DNA of 64,000 nt. It comes from Chryseobacterium caseinilyticum. GTDB taxonomy: Bacteria; Bacteroidota; Bacteroidia; Flavobacteriales; Weeksellaceae. How positions within the stretch are numbered: position 1 is the first letter of the stretch; every line of letters starts with the position of its first letter. The translations under genes were made by a program, and so were the position numbers. Below are positions 37,268 through 47,869 of this stretch, one piece after another. The stretch is from assembly GCF_014837145.1 (NCBI RefSeq), contig NZ_JACYFS010000001.1, positions 1,550,001 through 1,614,000 of the forward strand. Direction: 5' to 3'. Below the pieces are notes generated by a model. It was not told the origin of the DNA, did no database searches, and was given only the letters and a program-made list of their open reading frames with translations.

Positions 37268-38626
37268 TTAATGATTCCAATGACAGAACAGAATATGCTC
37301 CATCCACGGCGTTTTTATGGTCGAAATTCCCCATGGAATTTGATCCAAAAGAATGTCAACACCTTTTACCTCTATCCAAAGTTCAAGGTTTTCATTTTTA
37401 AATTCCAGTTTGCCGTTTCGTTGAAGAAATGTTTCCCGAAGTGCTTGGATTGATGATTTATTCATTACGCTCCAATGCTGAATAACTGCTTTTAATAGAT
37501 CTTTACATGCCTCTTTTTCCTCATCATTTAAGGGAATATTTACATTAATAACCTCATCGGAAGGCAATCCGCAAAGATTTTTATTTAAAACCATCTTGTC
37601 TTCCTCAAAAATCTCATCTCCGTAGACTAAAAAATGCATCAGCAAAACAGCTTTGTGTGATTCAGTTTCACATTTCCATTCATTTTTATCAGTGAGATTG
37701 AGTTGCTCAAAAAGTGATGTAAAAAACGGATGAAGGATTGTGAGACCCGAATTTTCTACGTAAATAAATTCTTCTTTTTGAGTTTTATTTTCTTTAATTT
37801 CAAAATTTTTAGATTCAGATTCAAGATTGTTTTTCCATTTTTCTATGAAATTTAATTCTTTTTCGGTTAAAACTTGTTTTGAATTTAAAAACTCCAAAAT
37901 CTCAGTTTTTTCTAAATTCCAGTATTTTTTTGCGGATTGATTTAAAAATTCAAAGACGTTTTCACTGATAATAATTTCGTTTAAAGAAATCAACATCATC
38001 AATTCAGAGAAACGTCTTTTTTCTTCATAATTATTAATTTTCAAAACGTTTTCAATATCTGAATATTTATTCTGAACATTCATAAATTGATACAATTCAT
38101 TTCTAAAATCAATAGGAACTGAGTAAATCCAGCGAAGAATTGTTTGATTCTGATCTTTAAAAATTTCCAGAATTTTATAATAAAATATTTCAGATATTTT
38201 AATTTCAACAATCACTGAATTTATATCAGTAAATTTTGAATTTTCTACAATCCGCCCGCTTTTTAAAAATTCCATCAACAAATTTTCCGCATAATTTCCT
38301 ATGGACAATTTGCCGGAATTTGATTTTTTATCAGAATTTTCAGACCTTGAATTTTCAAGTTTATTTAATCTTAAAAAATTTTCAATATGTTCAAGTGATT
38401 TATTTACAATCTCCTCTTTCCAGTATTTTTCTGAAATTTCTGAAATTTCGATTTCCAGATTATCAATCAGCCAAATTTGATTTTCTTCCGAATAACGATT
38501 TAAAATCATCTCTAATTTCGGATAGAATTCTTTCTCCAAAACAGACGACAGATTTGCATTCACTTCGTTACCGAACGATTCAGAAGAGCAATTCATATCG
38601 ATGATATGTTGTCGTATCTGATGCAT
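37268..38626 (-). CDS. eCIS tape-measure-type protein (CIS_TMP family, Afp14/Pvc14-like)
   Basis: A 452-residue acidic, mostly helical protein. The opening HQIRQHIIDMNCSS, then EFYPKLEMILNRY and IDNLEIEISEI, is the start seen in the contractile injection system tape-measure family (PF19268). The late block GLTILHPFFTSLFEQLNL and HKAVLLMHFLVYGDE also fits. The family is thought to set tube length inside the tube lumen. This copy is shorter than many members, which may mean a short particle. It follows the 198-aa gene by 4 bp. Confidence 0.8.
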   Translation of the reverse strand: MHQIRQHIIDMNCSSESFGNEVNANLSSVLEKEFYPKLEMILNRYSEENQIWLIDNLEIEISEISEKYWKEEIVNKSLEHIENFLRLNKLENSRSENSDKKSNSGKLSIGNYAENLLMEFLKSGRIVENSKFTDINSVIVEIKISEIFYYKILEIFKDQNQTILRWIYSVPIDFRNELYQFMNVQNKYSDIENVLKINNYEEKRRFSELMMLISLNEIIISENVFEFLNQSAKKYWNLEKTEILEFLNSKQVLTEKELNFIEKWKNNLESESKNFEIKENKTQKEEFIYVENSGLTILHPFFTSLFEQLNLTDKNEWKCETESHKAVLLMHFLVYGDEIFEEDKMVLNKNLCGLPSDEVINVNIPLNDEEKEACKDLLKAVIQHWSVMNKSSIQALRETFLQRNGKLEFKNENLELWIEVKGVDILLDQIPWGISTIKTPWMEHILFCHWNH

Positions 38627-38630
38627 TTAT

Positions 38631-39227
38631 TTAAACTTTTCCTAAATAAAAATTCGGATAGTGGAATGTAACTGAGCTTACAGAAAACCCTGTAGCAATA
38701 CCCAATTCCACAGAATTTTTTGGGTAATAGGTATTATTAAAATCGAAAATAATTCCTTTTTCACTAAAAAATATGCTGGTACTTAAAGGATAATCGACTA
38801 ACGTCTCACCGGTTGAAATCGTAAAGGGAATAAAAAACTTGACATTAGGCGAATTCAGCATTGCAATTTCCTTAAGATATTCCAACATTTTCAAATCCTG
38901 TTGCTGAAACGGAAATACAAAAACGTTATTCGACATATTATTGGTCGCATTGGTATTTGTTTTTCTTATTTCAATTCTGAAAGTAAAATTGATGTATTGA
39001 CCTTTAATCCCTTTTATAGAATAGTACAAAGTATTCTGTAAATTATCAAAAACGGGATTCTTATCTGTCCAAAGATGAAAAAAATCTACTTTTTCAGTCG
39101 CCGGAAAAGGTACATTTTCTGTATAATTTAAAATCTCTGTGAGCACATCGCGTACTTCCTGCGCGGTGTTGTTGCCTTTATCTTGTATTGCAGCAATTTT
39201 AGCTTCTGCGGTTTGTCTTGTTGCCAT
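38631..39227 (-). CDS. eCIS-cluster protein, possible fibre or adaptor (198 aa)
   Basis: The first about 35 residues (TAEAKIAAIQDKGNNTAQEV) form a helix. The rest is beta-rich with many Phe and Tyr and looks like a small globular domain (FTFRIEIRKTN, STSIFFSEKGIIFDFNN). It is not recognised. A helical N-terminus joined to a beta-rich end fits tail-fibre or receptor-binding parts, and it sits where Afp13/Pvc13 would be in related clusters. That is position and shape only. Confidence 0.45.
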   Translation of the reverse strand: MATRQTAEAKIAAIQDKGNNTAQEVRDVLTEILNYTENVPFPATEKVDFFHLWTDKNPVFDNLQNTLYYSIKGIKGQYINFTFRIEIRKTNTNATNNMSNNVFVFPFQQQDLKMLEYLKEIAMLNSPNVKFFIPFTISTGETLVDYPLSTSIFFSEKGIIFDFNNTYYPKNSVELGIATGFSVSSVTFHYPNFYLGKV

Positions 39228-39245
39228 GGTATTTTGTTTTTTGAG

Positions 39246-41699
39246 TTATCGGTTGGTATTAAAATCTTCACTGTCGAAATCCGGGTAATCAAAATCTCCG
39301 ATTTTCGGTTCTGGTTCGGGAACTACTTCTTTCTCTTTTGCAAGTACAAAATTGATTGCATCGCCATCACCACAACAGATGTAAGGAATGTAAAAATCTG
39401 CAATCACAGTCTTGTCTGCAATCGTATCCTGAACGGGAAGCAGAATATTTGGATTAAAATAATAATGTAAATATTTATTGAGATCTATAGCCAATTCAGG
39501 ATGGTAGTAACTGATGTAGTTTTGCATTTTCAATACTGAATTTTCTACAAAAGTGCTGTAATCCAGATTGGTCACTTGTGATTTCTTCGTTCCAATAACT
39601 GTAACCTCATCCAAAACAGTCGTTCTTTCTGCTACAGGTTCAATATTCCTTGCAGCTGTATCTGTAAATCTAACTGATCTTTTTTTGGCTGGTGGATTTT
39701 CCTTGTAAACCAAAATAAAAGTACCACCTCTCGGAACGCCGGCTTTGTGCTCTATTCCCGGATGTTTTTCTATAAATCTCTGAAGAGATAATCTTTTGCC
39801 AAGCTCTTTCCATTTTTCCTGAGCTGCTTGAAATAACGCTCTGAATTCACCTTTTTCGCAAACCATAGTCACCTCATCCAGATGATCGATCAGATCTTCA
39901 TCAAATCTAAGATCTTCTTTTCTGGCATTCTGCACAGCCTCTCTAAAAGTGATTGAAAGCTCTTCAATTCTCTCATACACAGGAATAAACTGATGGTAAA
40001 TTTTAAGAAAAGGAGTCAGAGATTCGTGCATGAAATTTCTTCCTTTTTTCAGATATCGAATGTACTGATCAAAGAATTTCAAATCTTTTATGTAACGATT
40101 TCCCCGTATAGATTCCTGATTAAATTCCAGCCATTCAATGATTTTGCCGATTACATTTTCCCAGTTCCGGCGCACCAGATCGTAATCGAGTTCCATGTGA
40201 CCCCAATCTGTTTCGTCAGTGGCGAGACTGAGCGGAAGATTTTCAAACTGAACAGCATTGAGAGTAATCACCTTGAAAGGCAACTGATGGATTTGCTGAA
40301 TTTTTAAGATATCCGTCAAAGCATCCTGATAATTTTTGCCGATATGACCTTCAATTCTGAAGAAATTATAAGGTTCCAATTCAAAAAGCAGCGGAGTTTT
40401 CACTTCATTTTTTGTTGTGTACAAATTGTGAAGAGAATGGTAAGACAATACAGAATCGCTTTGTTTTTTAAACCATAATTCAGGATTCCATTTGTCTCTT
40501 AAATTGAGAATATCGTCATAATAATAAGGTAAAGCTCTTTCAGAAAGCCTGAAGTCTCCGTATTTTGAAGGTGTAATTCTTATTGAAAGATTTTTTCCGA
40601 CTTTAAAAGAGCTGATAATGTGAGCTAATTTTTCAAAGAGAAGTTTGATTTCGTCTTTATTTTTTCTGTTTTCAGAAGAGGAATTTCCTGTTGTAAAAAA
40701 CGGTGTTCTGTATGATAAAGACTGTTCATTATTTCCTCCCAAAACCACATGAAAAGGGAATAAACCTTCATCTACACAACATAACGAAAAATCATTTTTC
40801 CTGTAGCATTTTATTTCATTATAAGCAGCAACAATATCAGAAATCCAATCCCAAAAATACTGTACGTTAATTGTGCCTTTATACAATTTCAGATTTTTCT
40901 CTATCGCAACTTTACATTCATTTAAAACACTTAAACTTTGATTGGTTAAACCTTTATATTCATTATAAATTTTAGAGACAGCATCTGAAATATTTTTTAT
41001 AAATGTTGTATTGAAAGGCGTTGAGAAGTTTTCTAAAACTTTTTGAGGATTTAAAATATCATTAAACGGAACATTGTATCTCGGAAAAACCAAAGAATTA
41101 AAATTATAAGAAGGATATTTTGGAAACAATTCGTTTTTAAAATCAGCTTCCGAAATAGCAATCGGGCGCAGATTAAATTCCAGTCTTTTGCCTTTGTCGT
41201 CGCAATTGGTCGTAACACAGTTTTTTTCGTCAACCAGCGTAATTTCAAGTAGAAGAATAATCAGTTTTTCTTCAAAAAAATCTTCTGGAATCGCTTTTTT
41301 ATTTTCATCTGAACTTTCGGCAGGAAGCAAATCATAGATCTTTTTTAAAGATTGGTAGTTTTTATTATGCTTAAAAATATTGTCCAGATAAGCTTCTTCT
41401 TTATAATCCGGAGCCAGAAAAAGATCAGAAAGCTGAGCTTCTTTGTAATGAGTCAACAGTTTTTCTTTCCAGTTGATTTGAAAACCTAAGGAAGTCACGG
41501 CAGTTCCACAGGAAATTCTAACCTGGTTTTTTGTGGGAAAAGAAAGTTCCAAACCGCAGGAAATCCCAATTCCTGTGAGATTTTTTCTTGTAATTCTGTC
41601 CTGCTCTTCCAGATGACTCACGACCAGATTGAGATCCTTCTGGCTGAGCACCTGATCAGCTTCGAAGACGGGATAAGATGAAGAATTATATGCTTTCAT
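39246..41699 (-). CDS. Large eCIS-associated protein of unclear role (817 aa)
   Basis: An 817-residue protein beginning YPVFEADQVLSQKDLNLVVS and then EEQDRITRKNLTGIGISCGL. Proteins with this opening recur next to the Pvc12-like gene in Bacteroidota injection-system clusters, and I know no assigned function. The middle (about 320-640) has mixed helix and strand, and the tail from about 655 is rich in Lys, Pro and acidic residues. It may be a baseplate or fibre-attached part. It has no signal peptide. It lies 10 bp after the large baseplate gene. Confidence 0.55.
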   Translation of the reverse strand: MKAYNSSSYPVFEADQVLSQKDLNLVVSHLEEQDRITRKNLTGIGISCGLELSFPTKNQVRISCGTAVTSLGFQINWKEKLLTHYKEAQLSDLFLAPDYKEEAYLDNIFKHNKNYQSLKKIYDLLPAESSDENKKAIPEDFFEEKLIILLLEITLVDEKNCVTTNCDDKGKRLEFNLRPIAISEADFKNELFPKYPSYNFNSLVFPRYNVPFNDILNPQKVLENFSTPFNTTFIKNISDAVSKIYNEYKGLTNQSLSVLNECKVAIEKNLKLYKGTINVQYFWDWISDIVAAYNEIKCYRKNDFSLCCVDEGLFPFHVVLGGNNEQSLSYRTPFFTTGNSSSENRKNKDEIKLLFEKLAHIISSFKVGKNLSIRITPSKYGDFRLSERALPYYYDDILNLRDKWNPELWFKKQSDSVLSYHSLHNLYTTKNEVKTPLLFELEPYNFFRIEGHIGKNYQDALTDILKIQQIHQLPFKVITLNAVQFENLPLSLATDETDWGHMELDYDLVRRNWENVIGKIIEWLEFNQESIRGNRYIKDLKFFDQYIRYLKKGRNFMHESLTPFLKIYHQFIPVYERIEELSITFREAVQNARKEDLRFDEDLIDHLDEVTMVCEKGEFRALFQAAQEKWKELGKRLSLQRFIEKHPGIEHKAGVPRGGTFILVYKENPPAKKRSVRFTDTAARNIEPVAERTTVLDEVTVIGTKKSQVTNLDYSTFVENSVLKMQNYISYYHPELAIDLNKYLHYYFNPNILLPVQDTIADKTVIADFYIPYICCGDGDAINFVLAKEKEVVPEPEPKIGDFDYPDFDSEDFNTNR

Positions 41700-41709
41700 G
41701 GTGGTGTTT

Positions 41710-44700
41710 TTATAAGGTTCCTAATGATGTACTTCCGAGTATGAGAGGGTTTTTGGTTTCGCTGATGTCGCAGTCGTAAAGATTTCCTTCAGGATAAATG
41801 GTGTTGAGCTTTTTTAATACATTTACCAAATCGCCAAGCTTTTTCACATAAGCTTTTTGGTCTTCAGTTTTCAGCTTGTGACTGCAGTATTTCTTGCGGT
41901 AATCTCTGTATTCTTCGAGCCATTGTCTGTAGGTTTTCTGAAATTCCAACATATCTTCAGTATTAAGCCAACAAATTTTTAAAAGAACATGAGCCGGCGC
42001 TTCCTGACGGAAAACTTTCTCTGCAAACTTCCGAAAAGTGAGATTTTTAAACCTCGCCAAATATCCAGGAAGCACAATCGTTGCTTTAAATGAATAGGGA
42101 TCATCGTTGGCTTCGCTGCTGCAATCGTCGTTCAGACAAACCGACAGCAATTCTTCATCTGTAAAATGAATTTCATTAAATGGCCGTAAAAGAATATGTT
42201 CCAGACAGAAAAAGTTTTCGTAATAATTATTCAGAATTGAGATGAGCAGAATAAGGTAATCATAAGCTTGTTGTTCGGTTTCAAATTTCTTCTCGAAACG
42301 GGCCATTTTGCGGGTGCCGTCTTTTAGATATAAATAATAATTTCCAGACAGAAAATCTGTTTTGTAAACATTTTGATCCAGAAAATTAAGCTGAGACCAT
42401 TCCCATTTTACTTCCAGATCAGAGGTCGGATTTACAATTTTAAATAAAAAATTTCCGCTTTCCGTTTCTACAGTCCATTGTTTTTGCTGAGAATCTTCGG
42501 TCACGATATTTCGCAGACCAATATTATTGATGCCAAGCAATCCTGCGATTCTTTTTTCATAACCTCCACGATGATTGGTTTTCCAGAAAGGCTGGAAATC
42601 ATTTTCATCATTGGTATTCCAATAATCTATTCCCAAACCTCTATTACTGCTGATTTCAGGATAATCTTTGAGAAAATTCTGCTTATCCTGAATAATATCT
42701 TTAAAATTAAAACTTAAATGAGACGAAGTATTTTGCGTAATCTGATACATCGTGAAAACATACTCATTGAAGCTCTCCGCAAATCTTGCCAAAAGATGAT
42801 CCAGCGCTCTGTTTCGGCGGTTGCTGAATGAAGATTCCGTTTCGTAAAGTGTTTCTATTTCAGAACATGAAAAGTCTGTTTCAATGGCTTTTTTTCTGTC
42901 GGAACTGAAGATTTCATTTGAATAAAATTCTTTTCCTGTAAAATCATCAATTTCGAGCAAAGAAGGAAAATAAGTCTGATGAATAGTCTCTGTATCCAGC
43001 AAATTTCCCGCATTGTATAATTGACTAAAAAAGTCTGCCAAAATCTGCTCATAGAAATACAAATATCCCTGCAATTGCTTTGCCTGAGCCTTTCTCAACG
43101 GGGTTGCTTTTTCCGAAATTCTGTTTTTCCCTAAACCATAAGTTGCCGGAAAATCGTTTTGAATGCTGTAATATTTGTTGACTTCAAAATGTTCTCCGCT
43201 TTCAATTTCAAAATCAGTAGAAATTCCTTTGAGTTTTCTTTGTTGGATCTGGCTTTTATAAAACGTAAATTTCTGATCAACCATCATTTGCTGTGTTTCA
43301 TTCAACACAAAAGGAATATTTTTCTGAAAAAGTAAAAGTTTAGATCTTTTCACATCAAAAATCGGTTTTTCTTCGCCAGAAAGTTTCAGGATCCATTTTT
43401 CGTTGGTTGAGCCTGAAACAGGTTTTCCGAGAAGATTGTAAGCCGTCATCATCAGATTTTTCACAGATACAACCTCCGGAATTTCCATTAAAACAGCAAT
43501 GATGTCTGAAGCATAAATTTCTTTAATTAAATTTGCTTTTTCAAGTTCAGCATCTTTTATAAAACCATGCATCAGTTTTGGTCCGGTAAAAATATCTTCT
43601 GCATGCAATCCTTCTTCTACCAACTGATTTAAAGTGTAAAAATTAATTCTCGGATTAATAATTTTATCGATCGCCATTTGAATCTGACTCATTGCTTCCA
43701 CCGCATCAGCAGAAGGCTGAAGCTCAATATCAGCACAAATTCCGATGTTTACTCTTTCAATAACTTCAAGACACAGATAATCCTCGCCAAGATTTCTGTT
43801 TTGATGTAATGTGGAATTTACTTTTGCAAAACTTTCCTGCACTTTTTTTCTTTTTTGTGCGAAAAGTGAAATGAATTCGCAGATTGGTTTTTCGGTATCG
43901 AAATGATTTAAAATTAAATCAACCTCCGTGCTGTCATCCGCAAAAATTCTGAAGTGAAGCTCCTGAGAAGGTTTTGTATATCTGTGAACTACGATAAACA
44001 CAATGTCTCCGACTTTTTTTACGCTGTCAACTGAGATTTCTCCGGGTTTATCCATCGTACGGAAAAAATCTGATTTGAGATCGCTCCAATTTGTAAACTG
44101 AGGAACAATCTGGCAGGAAACCCAATGGTCTTTTTCCCAAAATGCAAAGTTGATCAACAGAGAATTTAAATCTCCAAAATCAGGATCTTCATCAAGCTCA
44201 ATTTTAATTTTATTTAAACCCCGAACTTTCAGCTCAGAAATTTTTTTACCATTGGCATCAGTGTTTTTTAAACTTAATTTATCTTCCAGACGATTGATCA
44301 ATATTTTTGATTCAGCATTATTGGGAAGCAAATATCCATTGGAATCTTTTATATTTTTTGTGGGAAGCAGCCATGCGTTTGAGATTCCGTCAATATCAAT
44401 CAGAAGTTTTCTGTAGTCATTAACTGTAAGTGCTGCGTTGGTATAAATTTCGGCAGCTGTAAAGAAAGTTTTATTTTCAATTAACCCATTTTTCCCTGTC
44501 AGAAGGTCCTGAATATTGAAATCTGAGCGGTAACCCAACTCGGTAATCGCATAACAAAGAACTTCCAAAATGGTGATTCCGGGATCGTGGGTATTGTAAT
44601 CAGTCCAGAATTTGCTTCCCAGTCGTTCCACATATTCCAATCCTAATCTGAACAGGAACTGGAAATCCTGTGACTGTGGAAGCTGTCGCTCTCTGCTGAT

Positions 44701-44718
44701 GAAATTTTGTGTTTCCAT
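41710..44718 (-). CDS. eCIS baseplate wedge protein (Afp12/Pvc12-like)
   Basis: A 1002-residue protein. The opening DFQFLFRLGLEYVERLGSKF followed by WTDYNTHDPGITILEVLCYAITELGYR is the hallmark of the Pvc12 group: a short helical start, then a T-H-D-P-G-x-T motif shared with gp6/J-like wedge proteins. Such proteins form the baseplate wedge around the spike with the Pvc11-like protein. It follows that gene by 10 bp. Confidence 0.85.
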   Translation of the reverse strand: METQNFISRERQLPQSQDFQFLFRLGLEYVERLGSKFWTDYNTHDPGITILEVLCYAITELGYRSDFNIQDLLTGKNGLIENKTFFTAAEIYTNAALTVNDYRKLLIDIDGISNAWLLPTKNIKDSNGYLLPNNAESKILINRLEDKLSLKNTDANGKKISELKVRGLNKIKIELDEDPDFGDLNSLLINFAFWEKDHWVSCQIVPQFTNWSDLKSDFFRTMDKPGEISVDSVKKVGDIVFIVVHRYTKPSQELHFRIFADDSTEVDLILNHFDTEKPICEFISLFAQKRKKVQESFAKVNSTLHQNRNLGEDYLCLEVIERVNIGICADIELQPSADAVEAMSQIQMAIDKIINPRINFYTLNQLVEEGLHAEDIFTGPKLMHGFIKDAELEKANLIKEIYASDIIAVLMEIPEVVSVKNLMMTAYNLLGKPVSGSTNEKWILKLSGEEKPIFDVKRSKLLLFQKNIPFVLNETQQMMVDQKFTFYKSQIQQRKLKGISTDFEIESGEHFEVNKYYSIQNDFPATYGLGKNRISEKATPLRKAQAKQLQGYLYFYEQILADFFSQLYNAGNLLDTETIHQTYFPSLLEIDDFTGKEFYSNEIFSSDRKKAIETDFSCSEIETLYETESSFSNRRNRALDHLLARFAESFNEYVFTMYQITQNTSSHLSFNFKDIIQDKQNFLKDYPEISSNRGLGIDYWNTNDENDFQPFWKTNHRGGYEKRIAGLLGINNIGLRNIVTEDSQQKQWTVETESGNFLFKIVNPTSDLEVKWEWSQLNFLDQNVYKTDFLSGNYYLYLKDGTRKMARFEKKFETEQQAYDYLILLISILNNYYENFFCLEHILLRPFNEIHFTDEELLSVCLNDDCSSEANDDPYSFKATIVLPGYLARFKNLTFRKFAEKVFRQEAPAHVLLKICWLNTEDMLEFQKTYRQWLEEYRDYRKKYCSHKLKTEDQKAYVKKLGDLVNVLKKLNTIYPEGNLYDCDISETKNPLILGSTSLGTL

Positions 44719-44728
44719 GGTTTGTGTT

Positions 44729-47700
44729 TTAGATTTCCTGAATTTGATGCGTTTCTGTTGGGATAAACAAGCTGAAATCGGTTTGTGGAATCACTTTATT
44801 CAGATTTTTTACCGGATTTCCTTTCACTTCATAATCTTCATCTAAAATAAATTGCACAACAGAAAAATCTGTGATGTAATCTACATAATACTGATTGTCA
44901 ATAAGTTTAATCAATGATGAAAATTCAATATTCTGAGCAAAATCGGCATTTTCAAGCTCAAAAGCCCAGGGAGAGAGAAATTCGTTGATTGTTTTCATCA
45001 ATTCCTTTTTATAAACCGTGCTATCTGTCCCCGGATTTTTATGAAATTTAACTTTAAAATTCAGTTCAACTCTTTCAGCTCTCGGAGGTTTTACGATAAT
45101 TTTTGCATGAGGCGAACTTATTTTTGTCAGAAACTCTTTGATCTGCTGCATTTTGTTGATACTTAAAAGCGGTTTCCAGTTGATATTTTCTGTTGCTGAA
45201 GATTTTGCCACAGGAATTATCGTCACAAAACCCGCGGAAACATTGGATAATTCTGAATCATATCTGTAGTGATTCAACGTTTTCACACGGTAGATTTCAG
45301 GAAATTGCTGGAGCAAAATGTGCTCGTAATCCCATGAAGTAACCGCACGGTTTTTATGTCTGAGCCTTTCACTGGTTCTTGTGTACAGCGTTTTGTCTTC
45401 CTCTTTCAACCTTCCTCCAAATGAAGAATAAGGCTGATTAATTTTCTTGATTCCGTTGATGACTTTAGAACTTTTGCTGATGGTTTCTTTAGGAGTAATT
45501 TCTGTAAAAACTGTTCCTTTATTTTCAAAATCTATCAAAACCGCTTTGAAAACCTGATGATGAACACCCAAAATTCTGCAGACCGCCCGAATATCTGAAA
45601 CCGAAATTCTGATCCAAAATAAACCTTCGATAAGAACAGTATTTTTAGGATTAAATTCGGGAACTGTTATCGCAATAATTCCGCTTTGACTGAGAGTATA
45701 AGTTTCGTCTGCAAGGGAGTTTTCATTAAATTTCTCCCATTTATTTTCAGATAAAAATTCCCAATTAATTTTCGAAGGTGGCAACTGAGGATTTGCCGTA
45801 CCTTCTTCAAGCTGAATTAGAAAACTTAGACTGTCTTTTGGAACTGCATTTTCAAAACCCAAGTAGATAAACCCTTCCAAATTAACGAGTTTTGTAAATT
45901 TCAAAACCTCATCAACAATTTTTCTATATCCAAATGGTTGTGTGATAAAAATTTCTGTTGACGAAGCAGAATTGGTTTTCAAATCAATAATTTCTTTTGC
46001 TGAATAATTGAAAGTCAAATTTTTAATTCTTGGTTTGTAAGGCAAAACAGCAGTTGCTCCAGCCGCAACTGTTTTGCTCGCCAAAACATAATCCTGCATG
46101 TATTTTTCTGCAGAATAATCGGAATGGTTTAATTCAATTCTCAACTTTTCAGAGCCTCCAATTTCTTTAAAATTATATTCTTTTGCCTCGAAATGATTGG
46201 TCGTCGCTGAAAAACTATCTGAATGATTTTCCCGCCCACTATCGTCCTGTTGGAAGATTATCACTTTATCGTTAAGCCAGACAAAAGCGTTGGAGTCTTT
46301 GTCGGTTTCGGCAATAAACTGAGCCACCGCGTTTTTTTTCATGAAAAACTCGTTCGAGCTGATGGTCATTCCATTTCCGTTTTTCGGAAATTCACTGAAG
46401 GGATAAAAAGGTTTTTTGGAACTGATGCTTCCAAAATCTGAATCTATATCAAAAGAAGTAAATTTTTCAACGCTTACTTCCAAATCAATCTCAGAAACAG
46501 AAGTGATTATATTTTTGTTTTTCGGGACAATTTTCAAAACAGGAAAAATAGTACTGACTTTTAAATCCTGATGAATTTTTTGATCGAAAGGCACGATTGA
46601 ATTTTCGGTATCAGAAATCACAATTTTTATAAAAGTTTCAGTAGTATTAGTTGATTTCTTTTCAGTGTAAAGATCATTCAGCTGGATGATTTTTTTCTCG
46701 CCTGTGATGTAAAAATTAAAATCGTCATGCTTGAAATTTTGCTTATTGAAACGGAGAAATACCGTTCTTTCACCACTTTGTAAAAACAAAAGCGGACTCG
46801 CAATTAAAATTCCCTGTATGAATTCTTCACAGTCTGTCCGGAAAGCATCGAAACTTTTGCCAGCTCCATTAATTTTGATGAGATTTTCTGATCTATAAAA
46901 TTTTTCATCTTCTAAATAATAAGATGAAAATTGATTTAATTTAATCTGGTTTAAAACCTGATCGTTGATTGAGGCGTAATATTTTTTTTCTCCCAAAGTA
47001 TTTTTACCGGCAGGAAAAATGGTGTTTTTGGGTAATAGGAATTTCTGATTTTTTTGTGCTTCGACAGTCAGATAAACCGAATCAGGTTTAGCATTTTGAT
47101 TTTCTGTCCGGATGACATCTTTGTAGTAGAAATCGAGATGTTTCTTAGTAAACTCATTCAATTTGTCTTTCGCAACATCCATCAGTTTTAAAAATGACAG
47201 GAAAAGTGCATAATGCGGATGATGGCTGTCATAATGATTCAACTGATTTTCAACCGCTGATTCTGCATATTTTTTCCAGCTTGAAAGAAGACCGAAAAAC
47301 TGCTGAAGTTTTCTTGTATAAAACGGATTTTTCAGATAATTTTCAATTTCAAAATGAGGTTCAGCACTTTTAATATTGATCTCGTTGGTCAAATTCTGCA
47401 ACTGATTGACAATAATTAACAGACTTCCGATTAAATTTTCTTTAATGCTGATTTCATTATCCAAACCATTCATTTTTTTTGAAATTTTGATTAGGTTTTC
47501 AGTAAAAACAATGAAATAATCTTTTAAGATCTGAAGCTGATTTGCAGGATTTGTACTTAAATAGATTTCTTTTTCTGCTTTTCTGTAATCGTTTTGAAGA
47601 ACTTCAATATTCCATTTTGCAACGCTGATGATAACTGAAGTAGATTCGTTTTCAAAAAACGCTGTCCAATTGCCTTCTTCAATATTATTTTCATCATAAA

Positions 47701-47860
47701 ATTTCACATATTCTGAAAGCTTCTGCACAAACAAAATGTAATCTTCTGCCGTTCTTTCATCAATAAGAAAAAAGTCCGGCAAAAGCACAGGGTTAAGCCT
47801 TTCGCCGTGCGTAGTGCCGTTTCCCTGATGAATTAAGATTGAAGATGAACAGTTTTCCAT
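44729..47860 (-). CDS. eCIS baseplate J-like protein (Afp11/Pvc11-like)
   Basis: A 1043-residue protein. The C-terminal half holds the gpJ/gp47-like block: RLRHKNRAVTSWDYEHILLQQFPEIYRVKTLNH, then RAERVELNFKVKFH and FLSPWAFELENADFAQNIEFSSL. The N-terminal half is long and mostly helical, with no named domain. It builds the baseplate with the gp25-like and Pvc12-like proteins. It lies 9 bp after the gp25 gene. Confidence 0.88.
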   Translation of the reverse strand: MENCSSSILIHQGNGTTHGERLNPVLLPDFFLIDERTAEDYILFVQKLSEYVKFYDENNIEEGNWTAFFENESTSVIISVAKWNIEVLQNDYRKAEKEIYLSTNPANQLQILKDYFIVFTENLIKISKKMNGLDNEISIKENLIGSLLIIVNQLQNLTNEINIKSAEPHFEIENYLKNPFYTRKLQQFFGLLSSWKKYAESAVENQLNHYDSHHPHYALFLSFLKLMDVAKDKLNEFTKKHLDFYYKDVIRTENQNAKPDSVYLTVEAQKNQKFLLPKNTIFPAGKNTLGEKKYYASINDQVLNQIKLNQFSSYYLEDEKFYRSENLIKINGAGKSFDAFRTDCEEFIQGILIASPLLFLQSGERTVFLRFNKQNFKHDDFNFYITGEKKIIQLNDLYTEKKSTNTTETFIKIVISDTENSIVPFDQKIHQDLKVSTIFPVLKIVPKNKNIITSVSEIDLEVSVEKFTSFDIDSDFGSISSKKPFYPFSEFPKNGNGMTISSNEFFMKKNAVAQFIAETDKDSNAFVWLNDKVIIFQQDDSGRENHSDSFSATTNHFEAKEYNFKEIGGSEKLRIELNHSDYSAEKYMQDYVLASKTVAAGATAVLPYKPRIKNLTFNYSAKEIIDLKTNSASSTEIFITQPFGYRKIVDEVLKFTKLVNLEGFIYLGFENAVPKDSLSFLIQLEEGTANPQLPPSKINWEFLSENKWEKFNENSLADETYTLSQSGIIAITVPEFNPKNTVLIEGLFWIRISVSDIRAVCRILGVHHQVFKAVLIDFENKGTVFTEITPKETISKSSKVINGIKKINQPYSSFGGRLKEEDKTLYTRTSERLRHKNRAVTSWDYEHILLQQFPEIYRVKTLNHYRYDSELSNVSAGFVTIIPVAKSSATENINWKPLLSINKMQQIKEFLTKISSPHAKIIVKPPRAERVELNFKVKFHKNPGTDSTVYKKELMKTINEFLSPWAFELENADFAQNIEFSSLIKLIDNQYYVDYITDFSVVQFILDEDYEVKGNPVKNLNKVIPQTDFSLFIPTETHQIQEI

Positions 47861-47869
47861 GATGCTGGT

